Shown: positions 32,573 to 41,748, counted from the stretch's first letter. The stretch is DNA of 64,000 bases from G963665005 sp963665005 (GCA_963665005.2 CAXXTQ010000001.1:1054001-1118000); one strand, 5' to 3'. Translations and numbers: made by a program. Notes: generated from the letters alone by a model not told the origin.

Positions 32573-33640
32573 TTACTTTTTATTCTTATTATAAAAATAA
32601 TATTTAAGAATCTGGTTGTATAATTCATCATTATTAGATATTTGGGTTAGGATATTTTCATTTTTAATATTTAGAATTTCACCTATTGATTTTTTTCGAC
32701 TATTTTCAAGTTCTTTTGTTTTTGTAATCGTTTTATATGTTTCTGTAGCCGCGGCTACAGAGGAAGCTTCTTGCCTATCTTTTTCATGATGTTTTTCAAG
32801 CTTTTCGTATGCTGCAGTTTTATCAATTATTGCTTTAACTAAATTATCAATTATAGAATTTTCAGTATAATCCGCTGGAGAGAAATACTTAATTCTGTCA
32901 GATTTTATCATATTATAAACTTTTTCCTTATTACATGTTTTTGGATTATAAACTCCTATTGAGTGACCACCATAGGTATTAACTAATTTCATGCAAGGTA
33001 TGTCAGTATCGCTATCACCAATATAAATAATATTTCTAAAAGGAACGCGCAATTCCTCTGGTTCAAAATAATCGTTAACACCTGGATCATTTACGTCAAG
33101 AACTCCTTTTTCTATTCTAAATAAAAATTGAGTTTTATTAGTATAATTAATTGCTTGTGCTGGCCATTTTGCCACACCTTTTTTATTAAAGTAGAAGGAA
33201 CTCGCATAAATTTTTTCAAACTCACCATTTTGCGCCATCTCAGTACCTTCAATCATTTCTTTTAATCCAGACGATATTATATAATGTTCAATTTTTACGC
33301 CTTTTTGTTTTCCATAATCACTTATTCGTCTAAACCATTTTTTTACGCCATCAAACAGTTTAACATTCATACCATATTTAGCTAATTCCTTTTTATTCAA
33401 GATTAAACTGCCTTCAGCTTCCTCAACCATCTTATACATATAAGCTAAATTGGTATCCATATCATTTTTATGAGCGAGCTCATTTGATTCCTCCCAAAAC
33501 TTTTTTACATCATATCCAACATCTTGTATATATCCTTGGGCTTGCATATCATCTGGAGATAAGGTTTTATCGAAATCATAACAAATTGCAACAACAGGAA
33601 TTTTTTCTTTATGTTTTCGTTGATATTTAATTCTTTCCAT
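32573..33640 (-). CDS. HAD-superfamily hydrolase
   Basis: A 355-residue soluble HAD protein. Motif I is VVAICYDFDKTLSPDDM with Asp22/Asp24 as nucleophile and acid-base pair. Motif II lies in EHYIISSGLKEMIEG. Motif IV is IIYIGDSDTDIPCMKLVNTYGGHSIGVYN, with acidic Mg2+ ligands. A helical C-terminal tail of about 90 residues (KLEKHHEKDRQEASSVAAATETYKTITKTKELENSRKK) looks like a coiled coil. Its AT content is visibly higher than that of both flanking operons, and it sits alone between a terminator and the divergent CDF gene, suggesting a mobile or late-acquired gene. Substrate unknown. Confidence 0.8.
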   Translation of the reverse strand: MERIKYQRKHKEKIPVVAICYDFDKTLSPDDMQAQGYIQDVGYDVKKFWEESNELAHKNDMDTNLAYMYKMVEEAEGSLILNKKELAKYGMNVKLFDGVKKWFRRISDYGKQKGVKIEHYIISSGLKEMIEGTEMAQNGEFEKIYASSFYFNKKGVAKWPAQAINYTNKTQFLFRIEKGVLDVNDPGVNDYFEPEELRVPFRNIIYIGDSDTDIPCMKLVNTYGGHSIGVYNPKTCNKEKVYNMIKSDRIKYFSPADYTENSIIDNLVKAIIDKTAAYEKLEKHHEKDRQEASSVAAATETYKTITKTKELENSRKKSIGEILNIKNENILTQISNNDELYNQILKYYFYNKNKK

Positions 33641-33842
33641 ACTAAACCCCTTTCAGCATTTTAAAAATAATTTGCGGGCATTAGTTTTCTCGATATTCGG
33701 CACTCTTCGACATTATACCAAAAAAGACGTATATTGCCAATTTATCGGAAAAACCCCGCGGTTTTGTTTTTTATAGAAAATTCTGTTATTATATTAAAAT
33801 GGCTATCCGATTTTATGCATATACTTTATAAGAAGGATAATT

Positions 33843-34730
33843 ATGAAAAAAGACGAAGGCATAAAGATAATTGTATATTGCCTTATAAGCAACCTTTTTC
33901 TATTTCTGCTCAAAGGGGCGGTAGGGCTGCTTTTCGGCAGCGCAGTTTTAAAGGCGGATGCCGTAAACTCTGCGGGGGATACCATGAGTTCTTTTGTTGT
34001 GCTGCTCGGGCTGCGTTACGCGCTAAAGCCGCATGACGAAGACCATCATTACGGGCACGGCAAGATGGAAGCGCTGGTGTCGCTTCTCGTCGGAGTAACA
34101 ATACTTATAGGCATAGGGTTTTTGATACGAGATATCGTTATCGCCATACAGTTCTGCGAAGAGGCACAGCCGAGCTTTTTTGCTCTCGGCGCGGCGCTGG
34201 TTTCAATAGCTGTTAAGGCGGTGATGTATAAAAAAACAGTCTCGGCGGGAAGGCGCCTTTCTTCCATTGCTATAATGACGAGCGCGAAAGACCATAAAAA
34301 CGACCTGTTCGCGACTTCGGGCGCGGTTGTGGCAATCGTTTTGGCGTTTTTGGGATTGCAGTTTGGAGTGCCTGTGCTGCTGATGTACGCAGAGCCGGTT
34401 ATTGCGGCGCTAATGAGCCTGTTCATCATAAAATCGGCGGTAGAAATAATCAGCGAGGCAAGCAAAATGCTTCTTGACGCCGCTCCCGATAAAGATACAG
34501 TAAACAGTATAAGAGCAATTATAAACAACTCTCAGGGAGTAGAAAATTTAAACTGGGTCAAATGCAGAAAGATGGGCAGAGGGATTTTAGTCGACGCCGC
34601 TATAGAAGTCAGGCGAAGTATAACCGTTGAGCAGGGGCATGACATAGGCGACGATGTTAAGTTTGGTATTATGGCGAAATACCCCGAGGTTATCGATGTG
34701 GTGATACATATAAACCCCTGCAGGGATTAA
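33843..34730 (+). CDS. Cation diffusion facilitator family transporter
   Basis: A 295-residue protein with the six-helix CDF core. The helix 2 motif is LKADAVNSAGDTMSSFVV with Asp/Asn metal ligands, then DEDHHYGHGKMEALVSLLVGV. TSAKDHKNDLFATSGAVVAIV (about residues 142-162) carries the Asp pair of the second transport helix, followed by a C-terminal metal-sensing domain (NSQGVENLNWVKCRKMGRGILVDAAIEV). CDF proteins export divalent metals by proton antiport. The Asn in ADAVNS replaces the usual His and is seen in Mn/Fe-type branches, but specificity is not certain. It overlaps the convergent downstream gene by 4 bp. Confidence 0.87.
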   Translation: MKKDEGIKIIVYCLISNLFLFLLKGAVGLLFGSAVLKADAVNSAGDTMSSFVVLLGLRYALKPHDEDHHYGHGKMEALVSLLVGVTILIGIGFLIRDIVIAIQFCEEAQPSFFALGAALVSIAVKAVMYKKTVSAGRRLSSIAIMTSAKDHKNDLFATSGAVVAIVLAFLGLQFGVPVLLMYAEPVIAALMSLFIIKSAVEIISEASKMLLDAAPDKDTVNSIRAIINNSQGVENLNWVKCRKMGRGILVDAAIEVRRSITVEQGHDIGDDVKFGIMAKYPEVIDVVIHINPCRD

Positions 34731-36073
34731 ACGGCTTGTTGTTTACTGACTTGTTTTTTTGAGAAGATTATTAATTTATCATATTCCATATCTTTTTGCA
34801 TAAACGTGCTTCTTCGCCATACCGAAAGAAATATACTGATCAATAAAACGTTTAAACCGAAGTCGAAATAACCATAGCTGATAAACGGCAGATTGATTTC
34901 CATTCCGCCAAACAGTCCGACATTGGTAAGTATATTGATTACAAATTTGATCAGAAGCAACGCGCTGACGCCGGTTGCGAGCAACTTTCCAAATGTGTGC
35001 TTTATTTTTTGGCTGCGAATAATCATAAACATAAACATTGTGATAAACAAAAGCGCAATGCCGATACCAAGCAGCCAGCCGTATGCGCCGATAACTGTTG
35101 TGAATATATACGTGGTGCTGCTTCCGTGCAGAGACCATGTTTGATGGACTAGGTAATATGGCGACGGGCCTATAAACTGCGCGCCTTTGAGCATATCCGA
35201 AACACTCGTTTTATTATAATCAACGCCAAGGTTTGTACCAAACGCTATGTTCTTCAACAGCTTATAAATAGAATATGTTGATATTGTAGTAATGGCAAAC
35301 ACTGCTGATATGATAATTCCAAAGGTAATCAAATAATAAAGCCATTGGCGATTGTTGCTAAAATATTTTTGATGGATTGCAGTGCAAATTACAATTAGGT
35401 ACACGATGGCTAGGATGAGGGCATATGAAGATGCAGGAATCAACATGATAGCGATTAATGACAACGCGCACAACGCACATACAAGAACAAGCCCCCAAAG
35501 ACCTTTACCTTTGGTTTTTTCTATAAATCCAATAATACTGAGCAGAAAAAGCAAAGAGCAAATGGCGATTGTACCCGATTGAGAGAATAGGCCAAAAAGG
35601 CCTATATCTATATTGGCTGCAGAGTATATGCCGACCATTATGAGCGCTAGTCCAAAGAAAATGTAACGTAAATGAATAAGAAATGCATAATTGAAAAAAT
35701 ACATACCAATTATAGCACATAACAGCAAAACAATAATTAAAATTTTACCGCGCGGAAAGTAAATGAAACCAAAGGTTCTGTCGTTGCTTTTTGTAATTAT
35801 TTGAATCGCTAACCCTGCTAAAATTAACAGTATTGTGCAGGTAATAACGCCCCATTCGGTGCGCGGTTTATGGATGGCGTTAAGTGCCCTGCCCGTTTCT
35901 GCCGGGTCGCCCATAGCGGCAATCGCTTTTGCCTCTGCGTCTTGTACGCCGCTCTTTTCGAGCTCTGCCTTTTTGTCGTCGATATGTGCCGCAAGCTCTT
36001 TTCTTAATACTTTGCGCGCGGCTCTAAATCGTATTTGCTTGCACACGTCATCAAGATACTCTTTATATTGCAT
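34727..36073 (-). CDS. FtsW/RodA/SpoVE-like membrane protein with permease prefix domain
   Basis: A 448-residue protein. Residues 1-65 form a permease prefix domain (MQYKEYLDDVCKQIRFRAARKVLRKELAAHIDDKKAELEKSGVQDAEAKAIAAMGDPAETG). The rest has about 10 membrane segments and SEDS-type sequence: LLLIKFVINILTNVGLFGGMEINLPFISYGYFDFGLN corresponds to the FtsW/RodA C-terminal signature. SEDS proteins polymerise peptidoglycan glycan strands. Because the prefix domain and the upstream PadR gene overlap it by 11 bp, the pair looks like a stress-controlled envelope module rather than the essential cell-division copy. Confidence 0.82.
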   Translation of the reverse strand: MQYKEYLDDVCKQIRFRAARKVLRKELAAHIDDKKAELEKSGVQDAEAKAIAAMGDPAETGRALNAIHKPRTEWGVITCTILLILAGLAIQIITKSNDRTFGFIYFPRGKILIIVLLLCAIIGMYFFNYAFLIHLRYIFFGLALIMVGIYSAANIDIGLFGLFSQSGTIAICSLLFLLSIIGFIEKTKGKGLWGLVLVCALCALSLIAIMLIPASSYALILAIVYLIVICTAIHQKYFSNNRQWLYYLITFGIIISAVFAITTISTYSIYKLLKNIAFGTNLGVDYNKTSVSDMLKGAQFIGPSPYYLVHQTWSLHGSSTTYIFTTVIGAYGWLLGIGIALLFITMFMFMIIRSQKIKHTFGKLLATGVSALLLIKFVINILTNVGLFGGMEINLPFISYGYFDFGLNVLLISIFLSVWRRSTFMQKDMEYDKLIIFSKKQVSKQQAV

Positions 36074-36407
36074 AACTTAAATCTCCGATCACGTTATTGA
36101 CGCCTTCTGAAAAAGCTTTCCACTCGGCTTTTTTCTGCGCCAGAGCGGCATGGCCTCTTTTTGTTATGCTGTAATATTTTCTTTTTTTGCCTGTGTGGGC
36201 GATTTTTACATAAGATATTGCAAAGCCGTCTTTTTCCAGCCCGTGAAGCACAGGGTAAAGAGTGCCTTCTTTTAGAGTAAACACATTTTTTGATTTCTCA
36301 TCAAGCTCTTTTATCATTTCATAGCCGTACATATCTTGTGTGCTTATAATATGAAGCACTAAAAGCGCAGTTGAACCTGATATAAGCCCTTTGCTTAGTT
36401 TTTGCAT
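36063..36407 (-). CDS. PadR-family transcriptional regulator
   Basis: A 114-residue winged-helix repressor: LISGSTALLVLHIISTQDMYGYEMIKELDEKS (about residues 8-39), FTLKEGTLYPVLHGLEKDGFAISYV and TGKKRKYYSITKRGHAALAQKKAEW. PadR regulators repress their own operon together with a membrane effector. GGAGGAGAA lies upstream of ATG 36407. Two dyad operators around its promoter (36423-36473) support autoregulation. It overlaps the FtsW-like gene by 11 bp, so the two are translationally coupled. Confidence 0.9.
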   Translation of the reverse strand: MQKLSKGLISGSTALLVLHIISTQDMYGYEMIKELDEKSKNVFTLKEGTLYPVLHGLEKDGFAISYVKIAHTGKKRKYYSITKRGHAALAQKKAEWKAFSEGVNNVIGDLSYAI

Positions 36408-36422
36408 ATTCTTCTCCTCCGC

Positions 36423-36473
36423 TTACCTAGACTATCTAGGTAAAGTTATACTTAGAATATCTAGGCATGTCAA
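36423..36473 (-). promoter_or_regulatory. Autoregulatory promoter with two PadR operators
   Basis: On the minus strand, TTGACA (36473-36468), a 17 nt spacer and TATAAC (36450-36445) form a strong promoter. A perfect 9+9 palindrome, TTACCTAGA-CTA-TCTAGGTAA, covers 36423-36443 just after the -10. A second imperfect dyad, CTTAGA-ATA-TCTAGG, lies in the spacer at 36451-36465. Two identical half-site designs in one promoter indicate cooperative repressor binding. Confidence 0.75.
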
Positions 36474-36554
36474 CGATAATTTAATCTAGCTGTAATCATA
36501 TGCGGATAGAAACACTAATATATTTATTATAAAGAGTATAGGGGAGGAATAAAT

Positions 36555-37517
36555 ATGTTTAAAAAAATCGTGGTTATGCTGATTATCTTAATAATGCTGC
36601 TGTGTTTTGCCGCATGCGGCCCGGATAAAGACGAGGAACCATTCGAAGAGATTCCGGCAGTTAATTTATCTGATGATGAGGATATGAGACAAACGGTGCT
36701 TTATTTAGAAGACGATTACGGATATGTTGTGCCCGTAATGAAGCAGATAGAATGGGTGGAAGGAATCGGCGCGGCGGCTGTAAGCGAACTTGTAGCGAAT
36801 CCTGATGTTGATGCGGATATGGCGTATCTCGGGCTTAATCCCGTGCTTGCCGAAGATACGCAGATTTCGCTTGATATCAAAGACGGGCTCGCGACCATAC
36901 AGCTTAGCGAAGGCGCGATAAGCGCGGATGATACAGTCGGCGAAATGAATAAAGTTGTGGCTCTTGTCAATACTTTAACAGAGTTCCCGACTATAGATAC
37001 CGTGTTTATTGAGCAGGCGGGGGCCGGAGGAACGCTGCCTTCTGGTACGGATATCAGTATGGCATTCAGCACTTTTGACTTAAACGTTATGAGCGCTCTT
37101 TCATCGGACGAACTAGATAACGCGTCCAAAATAACGCTTTATTTCGAGAACACTGCGGGAACAGCTATAGTGCCGGTCACCAAGTATGTCGGCGGAGAGG
37201 CGGACGCTTTTGCCGCCATGAACGAGCTTTTAAGAGGGCCGGGAGACGGCGGCCTTAAAAACCAGTTTCCCGAAGGCACAAAGCTTCTCGGAGTCGAAGT
37301 CAGCGAGAGCAGAGAGGCGTCTGTAAACTTTTCTTCCGAGTTTAATGAGATAGCGCAAGACGCACAGCAGGAAAAGATGCTTCTAAAATGTATCGTTTTA
37401 ACGCTCACACAGTTTGACAATATTGATGTAGTGCGTATACTTGTAGATGGTAAGGAATATGAAGATAACGCTCAGCAAACAATGGCGTATCCCGAGTTTG
37501 TGAATACGCTCGAATAG
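36555..37517 (+). CDS. gerM: GerM-type germination/sporulation lipoprotein (two GerMN domains)
   Basis: A 320-residue lipoprotein. The signal peptide MFKKIVVMLIILIMLLCFAAC has Cys21. Two GerMN repeats follow, at about residues 50-165 (VLYLEDDYGYVVPVMKQIEW... and AISADDTVGEMNKVVALVNTLTEFPTIDTVFIEQAG) and 190-315 (LYFENTAGTAIVPVTKYVGG... and LKCIVLTLTQFDNIDVVRILVDG). In Bacillus, GerM is a mother-cell outer-membrane-face protein needed for normal spore germination and engulfment. It heads gerM-rph-rdgB-yfcE, the same order as B. subtilis gerM-rph-ysnA-ysnB. GGGGAGG precedes the ATG. Confidence 0.9.
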   Translation: MFKKIVVMLIILIMLLCFAACGPDKDEEPFEEIPAVNLSDDEDMRQTVLYLEDDYGYVVPVMKQIEWVEGIGAAAVSELVANPDVDADMAYLGLNPVLAEDTQISLDIKDGLATIQLSEGAISADDTVGEMNKVVALVNTLTEFPTIDTVFIEQAGAGGTLPSGTDISMAFSTFDLNVMSALSSDELDNASKITLYFENTAGTAIVPVTKYVGGEADAFAAMNELLRGPGDGGLKNQFPEGTKLLGVEVSESREASVNFSSEFNEIAQDAQQEKMLLKCIVLTLTQFDNIDVVRILVDGKEYEDNAQQTMAYPEFVNTLE

Positions 37518-37532
37518 AAGGGAAATATACGA

Positions 37533-38246
37533 ATGAAAAGAACGGACGGCAGGCAGGGAAAAGAGTTAAGAGAGATAAGCATAACTAAATCGTTTATGAA
37601 AAACGCTCATGGTTCTGTGCTCATAGAATGGGGAAACACAAGAGTGCTGTGCACAGCCATGTATACGCAGGGAGTGCCTGCCTTTCTTGAAGGAACGGAT
37701 AAAGGGTGGCTTACGGCAGAGTACGCTATGCTGCCCGCGAGCACGCCGCAAAGAAAGATAAGAGAAACAAAGCGCCCGGACGGCAGAAGCACCGAGATAA
37801 GCCGCCTTATAGGGCGCTCTTTGCGCAGTGTTTTCGATATGCAGAAGGTACCGGGATATACAATAAATATTGACTGCGATGTAATAGAAGCGGACGGAGG
37901 AACGCGGACGGCAAGCATATCGGGCGCGTACGTCGCGCTTTGGCTATGCATACAGAAAATGCTGGATGAAGGGCTGATAAAAAAAACGCCGCTCAAGAGC
38001 GGAATCGCGGCGGTAAGCTGCGGAATCGTAAAAGACACGCCGCTCTGCGACTTGTGTTATATAGAAGACAGCCGGGCGGATGCCGATATGAATGCCGTTA
38101 TGTCGCACAACGGCGATATTATTGAGATACAGTGCACGGGAGAAAAGCGGCCGCTTACGCGAGGCGAATTTAACAAGCTTCTGAGCTATGCCGAGCAGGC
38201 AGCAGAAACGATAAGCAAAATTCAAAAAGAGGTTTTAGGTATATGA
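37533..38246 (+). CDS. rph: Ribonuclease PH
   Basis: A 237-residue phosphorolytic 3'-5' exoribonuclease that trims tRNA 3' ends. Conserved stretches: MKRTDGRQGKELREISI, ASTPQRKIRETKRPDGRSTEISRLIGRSLR (phosphate-binding arginines) and INIDCDVIEADGGTRTASISGAYVAL (catalytic Asp residues). The length is standard. The start is 15 bp after gerM, and its stop overlaps the rdgB start by 4 bp. Confidence 0.96.
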   Translation: MKRTDGRQGKELREISITKSFMKNAHGSVLIEWGNTRVLCTAMYTQGVPAFLEGTDKGWLTAEYAMLPASTPQRKIRETKRPDGRSTEISRLIGRSLRSVFDMQKVPGYTINIDCDVIEADGGTRTASISGAYVALWLCIQKMLDEGLIKKTPLKSGIAAVSCGIVKDTPLCDLCYIEDSRADADMNAVMSHNGDIIEIQCTGEKRPLTRGEFNKLLSYAEQAAETISKIQKEVLGI

Positions 38247-38821
38247 GCAGGCTTGTAATAGCGACAAACAATCAGGATAAAGTAAGAGAAATTAAAGAGA
38301 TACTCGGGGATTTTTACGACGAGATATTATCTTTAAAAGAAGCGGGTATAGACCTTGATGTGGTTGAAGACGGGCAGACATTTATTGAAAATGCCACAAA
38401 AAAAGCAAAAGAGGCCGCCGTTATAACAGGGTGTGATACGCTTGCGGACGATTCGGGGCTATGCGTAGACGCGCTTGAGGGCGCTCCGGGTTTATACTCT
38501 GCTCGCTACGCGGGCGAGGATGTAACATACGACGATAACAATCAAAAATTATTAAAGCATATGCAAGATGTTTCTGAACGCGGCGCAAAATTTATCTGCG
38601 CGATAGCGCTTGTCTCAAAAGGCGAAATAATAACCGTGTGCGAAGAAATTCGAGGAACTATAGCGGACGAACCAAAGGGAGGCGGTTTTGGATATGACCC
38701 TTTGTTTTTTGTGCCTGAGCTGGGACAAACCTTCGGAGAGCTTTCGCCCGAACTCAAAAACCGTATAAGCCACAGAGGGCGCGCGCTTATGGCTCTTAAA
38801 GAAAAGATTGAGCAAAGGTAA
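38243..38821 (+). CDS. rdgB: Non-canonical purine NTP pyrophosphatase (RdgB/HAM1)
   Basis: A 192-residue enzyme that hydrolyses ITP, dITP and XTP to keep them out of nucleic acids. Motifs: LVIATNNQDKVREIKEIL (substrate Ser/Thr-Asn), DTLADDSGLCVDALEGAPGLYSARYAG (catalytic Asp) and GFGYDPLFFVPELGQTFGEL...NRISHRGRAL. The ATG overlaps the rph stop. Conserved gene order rph-rdgB-yfcE with Bacillus supports the assignment. Confidence 0.95.
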   Translation: MSRLVIATNNQDKVREIKEILGDFYDEILSLKEAGIDLDVVEDGQTFIENATKKAKEAAVITGCDTLADDSGLCVDALEGAPGLYSARYAGEDVTYDDNNQKLLKHMQDVSERGAKFICAIALVSKGEIITVCEEIRGTIADEPKGGGFGYDPLFFVPELGQTFGELSPELKNRISHRGRALMALKEKIEQR

Positions 38822-38822
38822 A

Positions 38823-39296
38823 ATGAAGAAAATTCTTGTAATGAGCGATACTCACGGCAACAAAAGCAGTATGGAGAGAGCGGTCGCAAAGTTTTGCGAT
38901 GCAGATTGTATCATTCATCTCGGCGATTATGCGCACGACGCGGAATTTATAAAGACACTGACAAAAACCAAAGTTTATTCCGTAAAAGGAAACTGCGATA
39001 TATCGTCAAGCAGCAAATCCGAACTTCTTATCAGCATGGAAGGCAAAAAAGTACTTGCGCTTCACGGGCACCGGCAGGGCGTAAAGTATTCGCTTTTAAG
39101 GCTGTCGCTTTACGCGCGCCAAAAAGGTGTCGATATTGCGCTTTTCGGGCATACGCACATACCGACAGAGCGTTTATATCAAGGCGTATATTTATATAAC
39201 CCGGGCAGCCTCGGCGAGCCGAGAGGAAGAAAAGCGACCGTTGGTATCGTAACTATAAATAACAAAAATATAAAAATCTCCACTTATAATATTTAA
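38823..39296 (+). CDS. YfcE/MJ0936-type metallophosphoesterase
   Basis: A 157-residue calcineurin-like phosphodiesterase. Metal motifs: VMSDTHGN (D, H), IIHLGDYAHDA (D), VKGNCD (N), VLALHGHRQG (H) and LFGHTHIPTERLYQGVYLYNPGSL (H-x-H). The ATG follows the rdgB stop by 1 bp and a GGTAAA site. Members cleave 2',3'-cyclic or bis-p-nitrophenyl substrates in vitro; the physiological role is unsettled. It corresponds to B. subtilis YsnB in the same operon position. Confidence 0.92.
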   Translation: MKKILVMSDTHGNKSSMERAVAKFCDADCIIHLGDYAHDAEFIKTLTKTKVYSVKGNCDISSSSKSELLISMEGKKVLALHGHRQGVKYSLLRLSLYARQKGVDIALFGHTHIPTERLYQGVYLYNPGSLGEPRGRKATVGIVTINNKNIKISTYNI

Positions 39297-39455
39297 CAAA
39301 CCAAAATCAAAAATTTTATTAATTAAATAATAATGTTGCAAAAATTTTTTATACAAAGTATCATAAAATAAGAAATACTATTTATAATCTGCCAAAAATC
39401 TTTGGAAAAACAAAACAAATCACAATAAAAGAATATCGTGCAGGAGATTTTTACT

Positions 39456-40502
39456 ATGGATAGTGAACAAATATTGCTAAAAATGTATAAGAAACAACAA
39501 TATGATGTATCTCGTGAAAAGATGCAAAAAATAGTTATGCTTCTGAGTGCCGGAGCAAGTACTTGCGCGACAGCAACAATGATACTTTTTTATAATGGTA
39601 TGCTTGATATATTTATATGGGCCGGGGCGGTTATATTGGCTGGAGTTGTCATACTGCTTTATCGCTTAAAAGTATTTTCGTTAGATATAGCATGTATTTC
39701 TTTTATGGTATATATATGCTTTGTTCTAATGCCTTTGTTTTGGTATATTACGGGTATTATGGGAAGTGCGCCGTATGTATCAATCGCCGTATTAGTAGCT
39801 ATATTATCAATGTTTGCCGGAAAAACATTAAAAGTTTTATTATTTTCTTATCTTTGTCTGCTTTTTGCGCTAACAGTTTTTTCTGCTATAGTTGAAATAC
39901 CTTATACGGCTAACATTCCCCAGTCGATTTATACGTTGATTGCATATATTATTTCCATACTGCTCATATCATCTTATATGCTCTCGAAACAAAAAAAATT
40001 CGATCAACTGAACGACCATTTTCTGCGCAGTTCTTTCAGAGACGAACTGACTAGGCTGTTTAACAGAAAAGTGCTTGATATTATAATGCAGTATGAGGAA
40101 TCGATCTATCAAGAAAATAAAGGCGATTATATACTGATAATGTTTGATGTAGATGAATTTAAGAAAATGAATGATCAGCACGGGCATGTTTACGGAGATA
40201 TAGTGCTTAGAAATGTAGCGAAATGTATTAATGACAAAGTGCGTTCTTCCGATTTTGTCGTAAGATACGGCGGCGACGAATTTTTGGTTGTGCAGTCATA
40301 TGCAACAGATGAAAGCTTAGATGCTTTTATACAAAGAATAGAAGAGGCGATGGATGCATCGTGTTATTTAGATATTAAAGTGTCGGCAAGCTACGGATAC
40401 GCTGCTCGGTCTGAATGCGAATCGCCCGAGGAAGTATTAGCGCTGGCGGATAAACGTCTTTACGAAAAGAAAGAGGCTTTATGCAGCAAAAACACAGAAT
40501 AA
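39456..40502 (+). CDS. Diguanylate cyclase with membrane sensor (GGDEF), copy 1
   Basis: A 348-residue protein. About six hydrophobic segments span residues 25-180. The GGDEF domain is at about 190-345: RDELTRLFNRKV, YILIMFDVDEFKKMNDQHGHVYGD and VVRYGGDEFLVVQS with intact GGDEF and the metal Asp in DVDEF. It makes cyclic di-GMP. ATG 39456 was chosen because CAGGAG is correctly placed; an in-frame GTG at 39438 is upstream. It is closely similar to the gene at 40711 along its whole length, so the two are a tandem duplicate. No EAL domain is nearby. Confidence 0.9.
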   Translation: MDSEQILLKMYKKQQYDVSREKMQKIVMLLSAGASTCATATMILFYNGMLDIFIWAGAVILAGVVILLYRLKVFSLDIACISFMVYICFVLMPLFWYITGIMGSAPYVSIAVLVAILSMFAGKTLKVLLFSYLCLLFALTVFSAIVEIPYTANIPQSIYTLIAYIISILLISSYMLSKQKKFDQLNDHFLRSSFRDELTRLFNRKVLDIIMQYEESIYQENKGDYILIMFDVDEFKKMNDQHGHVYGDIVLRNVAKCINDKVRSSDFVVRYGGDEFLVVQSYATDESLDAFIQRIEEAMDASCYLDIKVSASYGYAARSECESPEEVLALADKRLYEKKEALCSKNTE

Positions 40503-40512
40503 TATGTTTATA

Positions 40513-40542
40513 AAAGGTTGCCTGAAATAAGGCAGCCTTTTT
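40513..40542 (+). terminator. Terminator after diguanylate cyclase copy 1
   Basis: AAAGGTTGCC pairs with GGCAGCCTTT through nine Watson-Crick pairs and one G-U pair, with loop TGAAATAA, and ends in a T-run. It separates the two paralogous genes into independent transcripts. Confidence 0.75.
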
Positions 40543-40710
40543 GCATAGGATAAATATTTATTGCAAAAGCATGGTTTACAAAGTATCATAATAGTAAGAA
40601 TAAATCTAATTATAATTTTGACGGAGCTCGGACAATTCAAAAAGATATAAAATTAAAAATCTATTAAAGGTTCTTTTAGAGTTGAAAAAATTAACAAAAG
40701 GAGGAATTTA

Positions 40711-41748
40711 ATGGATAGCGAACAAGTTTTGCTCAGTATGTTTAAACAGCAGCACTATGATTCAACACGATTCAAGATGCAAAAAATGGTTGTTTTGTTC
40801 AGCGCAATTGCCTGCTCATGCGGGGTCGCGGTAATGTCAGTATTTTATATTGATTTGCTTTATGTGTATATATTTGCAGGTGCAGTTGTATGGGCCGGGA
40901 TTACTATGCTGCTTTACTGGTTAAAGGCATTTTCTTTTAACATTGCAAGCCTGGTTTTCATGATATACATATGTTTTGTGTTAACTCCTGTATTTTGGTA
41001 TCTTACGGGAATAACAGGCGCCGCGCCTTATGTATCGCTTATTATATTGGTGGCTATATTATCGATGTTTACAGGGAATATTTTAAAGAGATTATTTTTT
41101 GTTTATCTTGTTTCCCTGCTTGCGCTTACGGTATATTCGGCTATAGTGCAAATACCTACAACGGCGAATCTTCCTTCATTGATGTATACTTTAATAGCGT
41201 TCTTGATTGCAGTAATACTTATATCGTCTTATATGCTTTCCAAGCAGAGAAAATTTGAGCAGATGAACGATCAGTTTTTGCGCAGCTCGTTTAAAGACGA
41301 ACTCACAAGGCTGCTTAACAGAAAAGTGCTAGATATAATAATAGAATATGAAGAATCAAAATATAAAGAAAATAAAAGTGACTATATTCTGGTAATGCTC
41401 GATGTAGACAAATTCAAACAAATGAATGATGAACACGGGCATGTTTTCGGAGATATTATACTTCGAAATATAGCTAAATGTATTAATGATAAAGTGCGGT
41501 CCTCAGATTTTGTCGTAAGATACGGCGGCGATGAGTTTCTGGTAGTACAGACGGATGCCTCAGAGCAAAGCGTTCGGCTTTTTGTAGAAAGAATCGAAGA
41601 GGCTATGAAATCGTCATGCTATATGGATGTTGTAGTTACTGTCAGCTATGGTTTCGCGGCGCGTTCCGAATGCAAAACGCCCGAAGATGTACTCGCCCTT
41701 GCCGACAAAAGGCTGTACGAAAAAAAAGAGGCCTGCAATAACAAATAA
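40711..41748 (+). CDS. Diguanylate cyclase with membrane sensor (GGDEF), copy 2
   Basis: A 345-residue paralogue of the preceding gene: MDSEQVLLSMFKQQHYD vs MDSEQILLKMYKKQQYD, and the same helix pattern. The GGDEF region KDELTRLLNRKV...YGGDEFLVVQTDASEQS is intact. AAAAGGAGGAA gives a stronger ribosome site than copy 1. Differences concentrate in the sensor helices and in linker residues, so the two may respond to different signals. It sits directly before spoIIGA-sigE, with a terminator between. Confidence 0.9.
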   Translation: MDSEQVLLSMFKQQHYDSTRFKMQKMVVLFSAIACSCGVAVMSVFYIDLLYVYIFAGAVVWAGITMLLYWLKAFSFNIASLVFMIYICFVLTPVFWYLTGITGAAPYVSLIILVAILSMFTGNILKRLFFVYLVSLLALTVYSAIVQIPTTANLPSLMYTLIAFLIAVILISSYMLSKQRKFEQMNDQFLRSSFKDELTRLLNRKVLDIIIEYEESKYKENKSDYILVMLDVDKFKQMNDEHGHVFGDIILRNIAKCINDKVRSSDFVVRYGGDEFLVVQTDASEQSVRLFVERIEEAMKSSCYMDVVVTVSYGFAARSECKTPEDVLALADKRLYEKKEACNNK

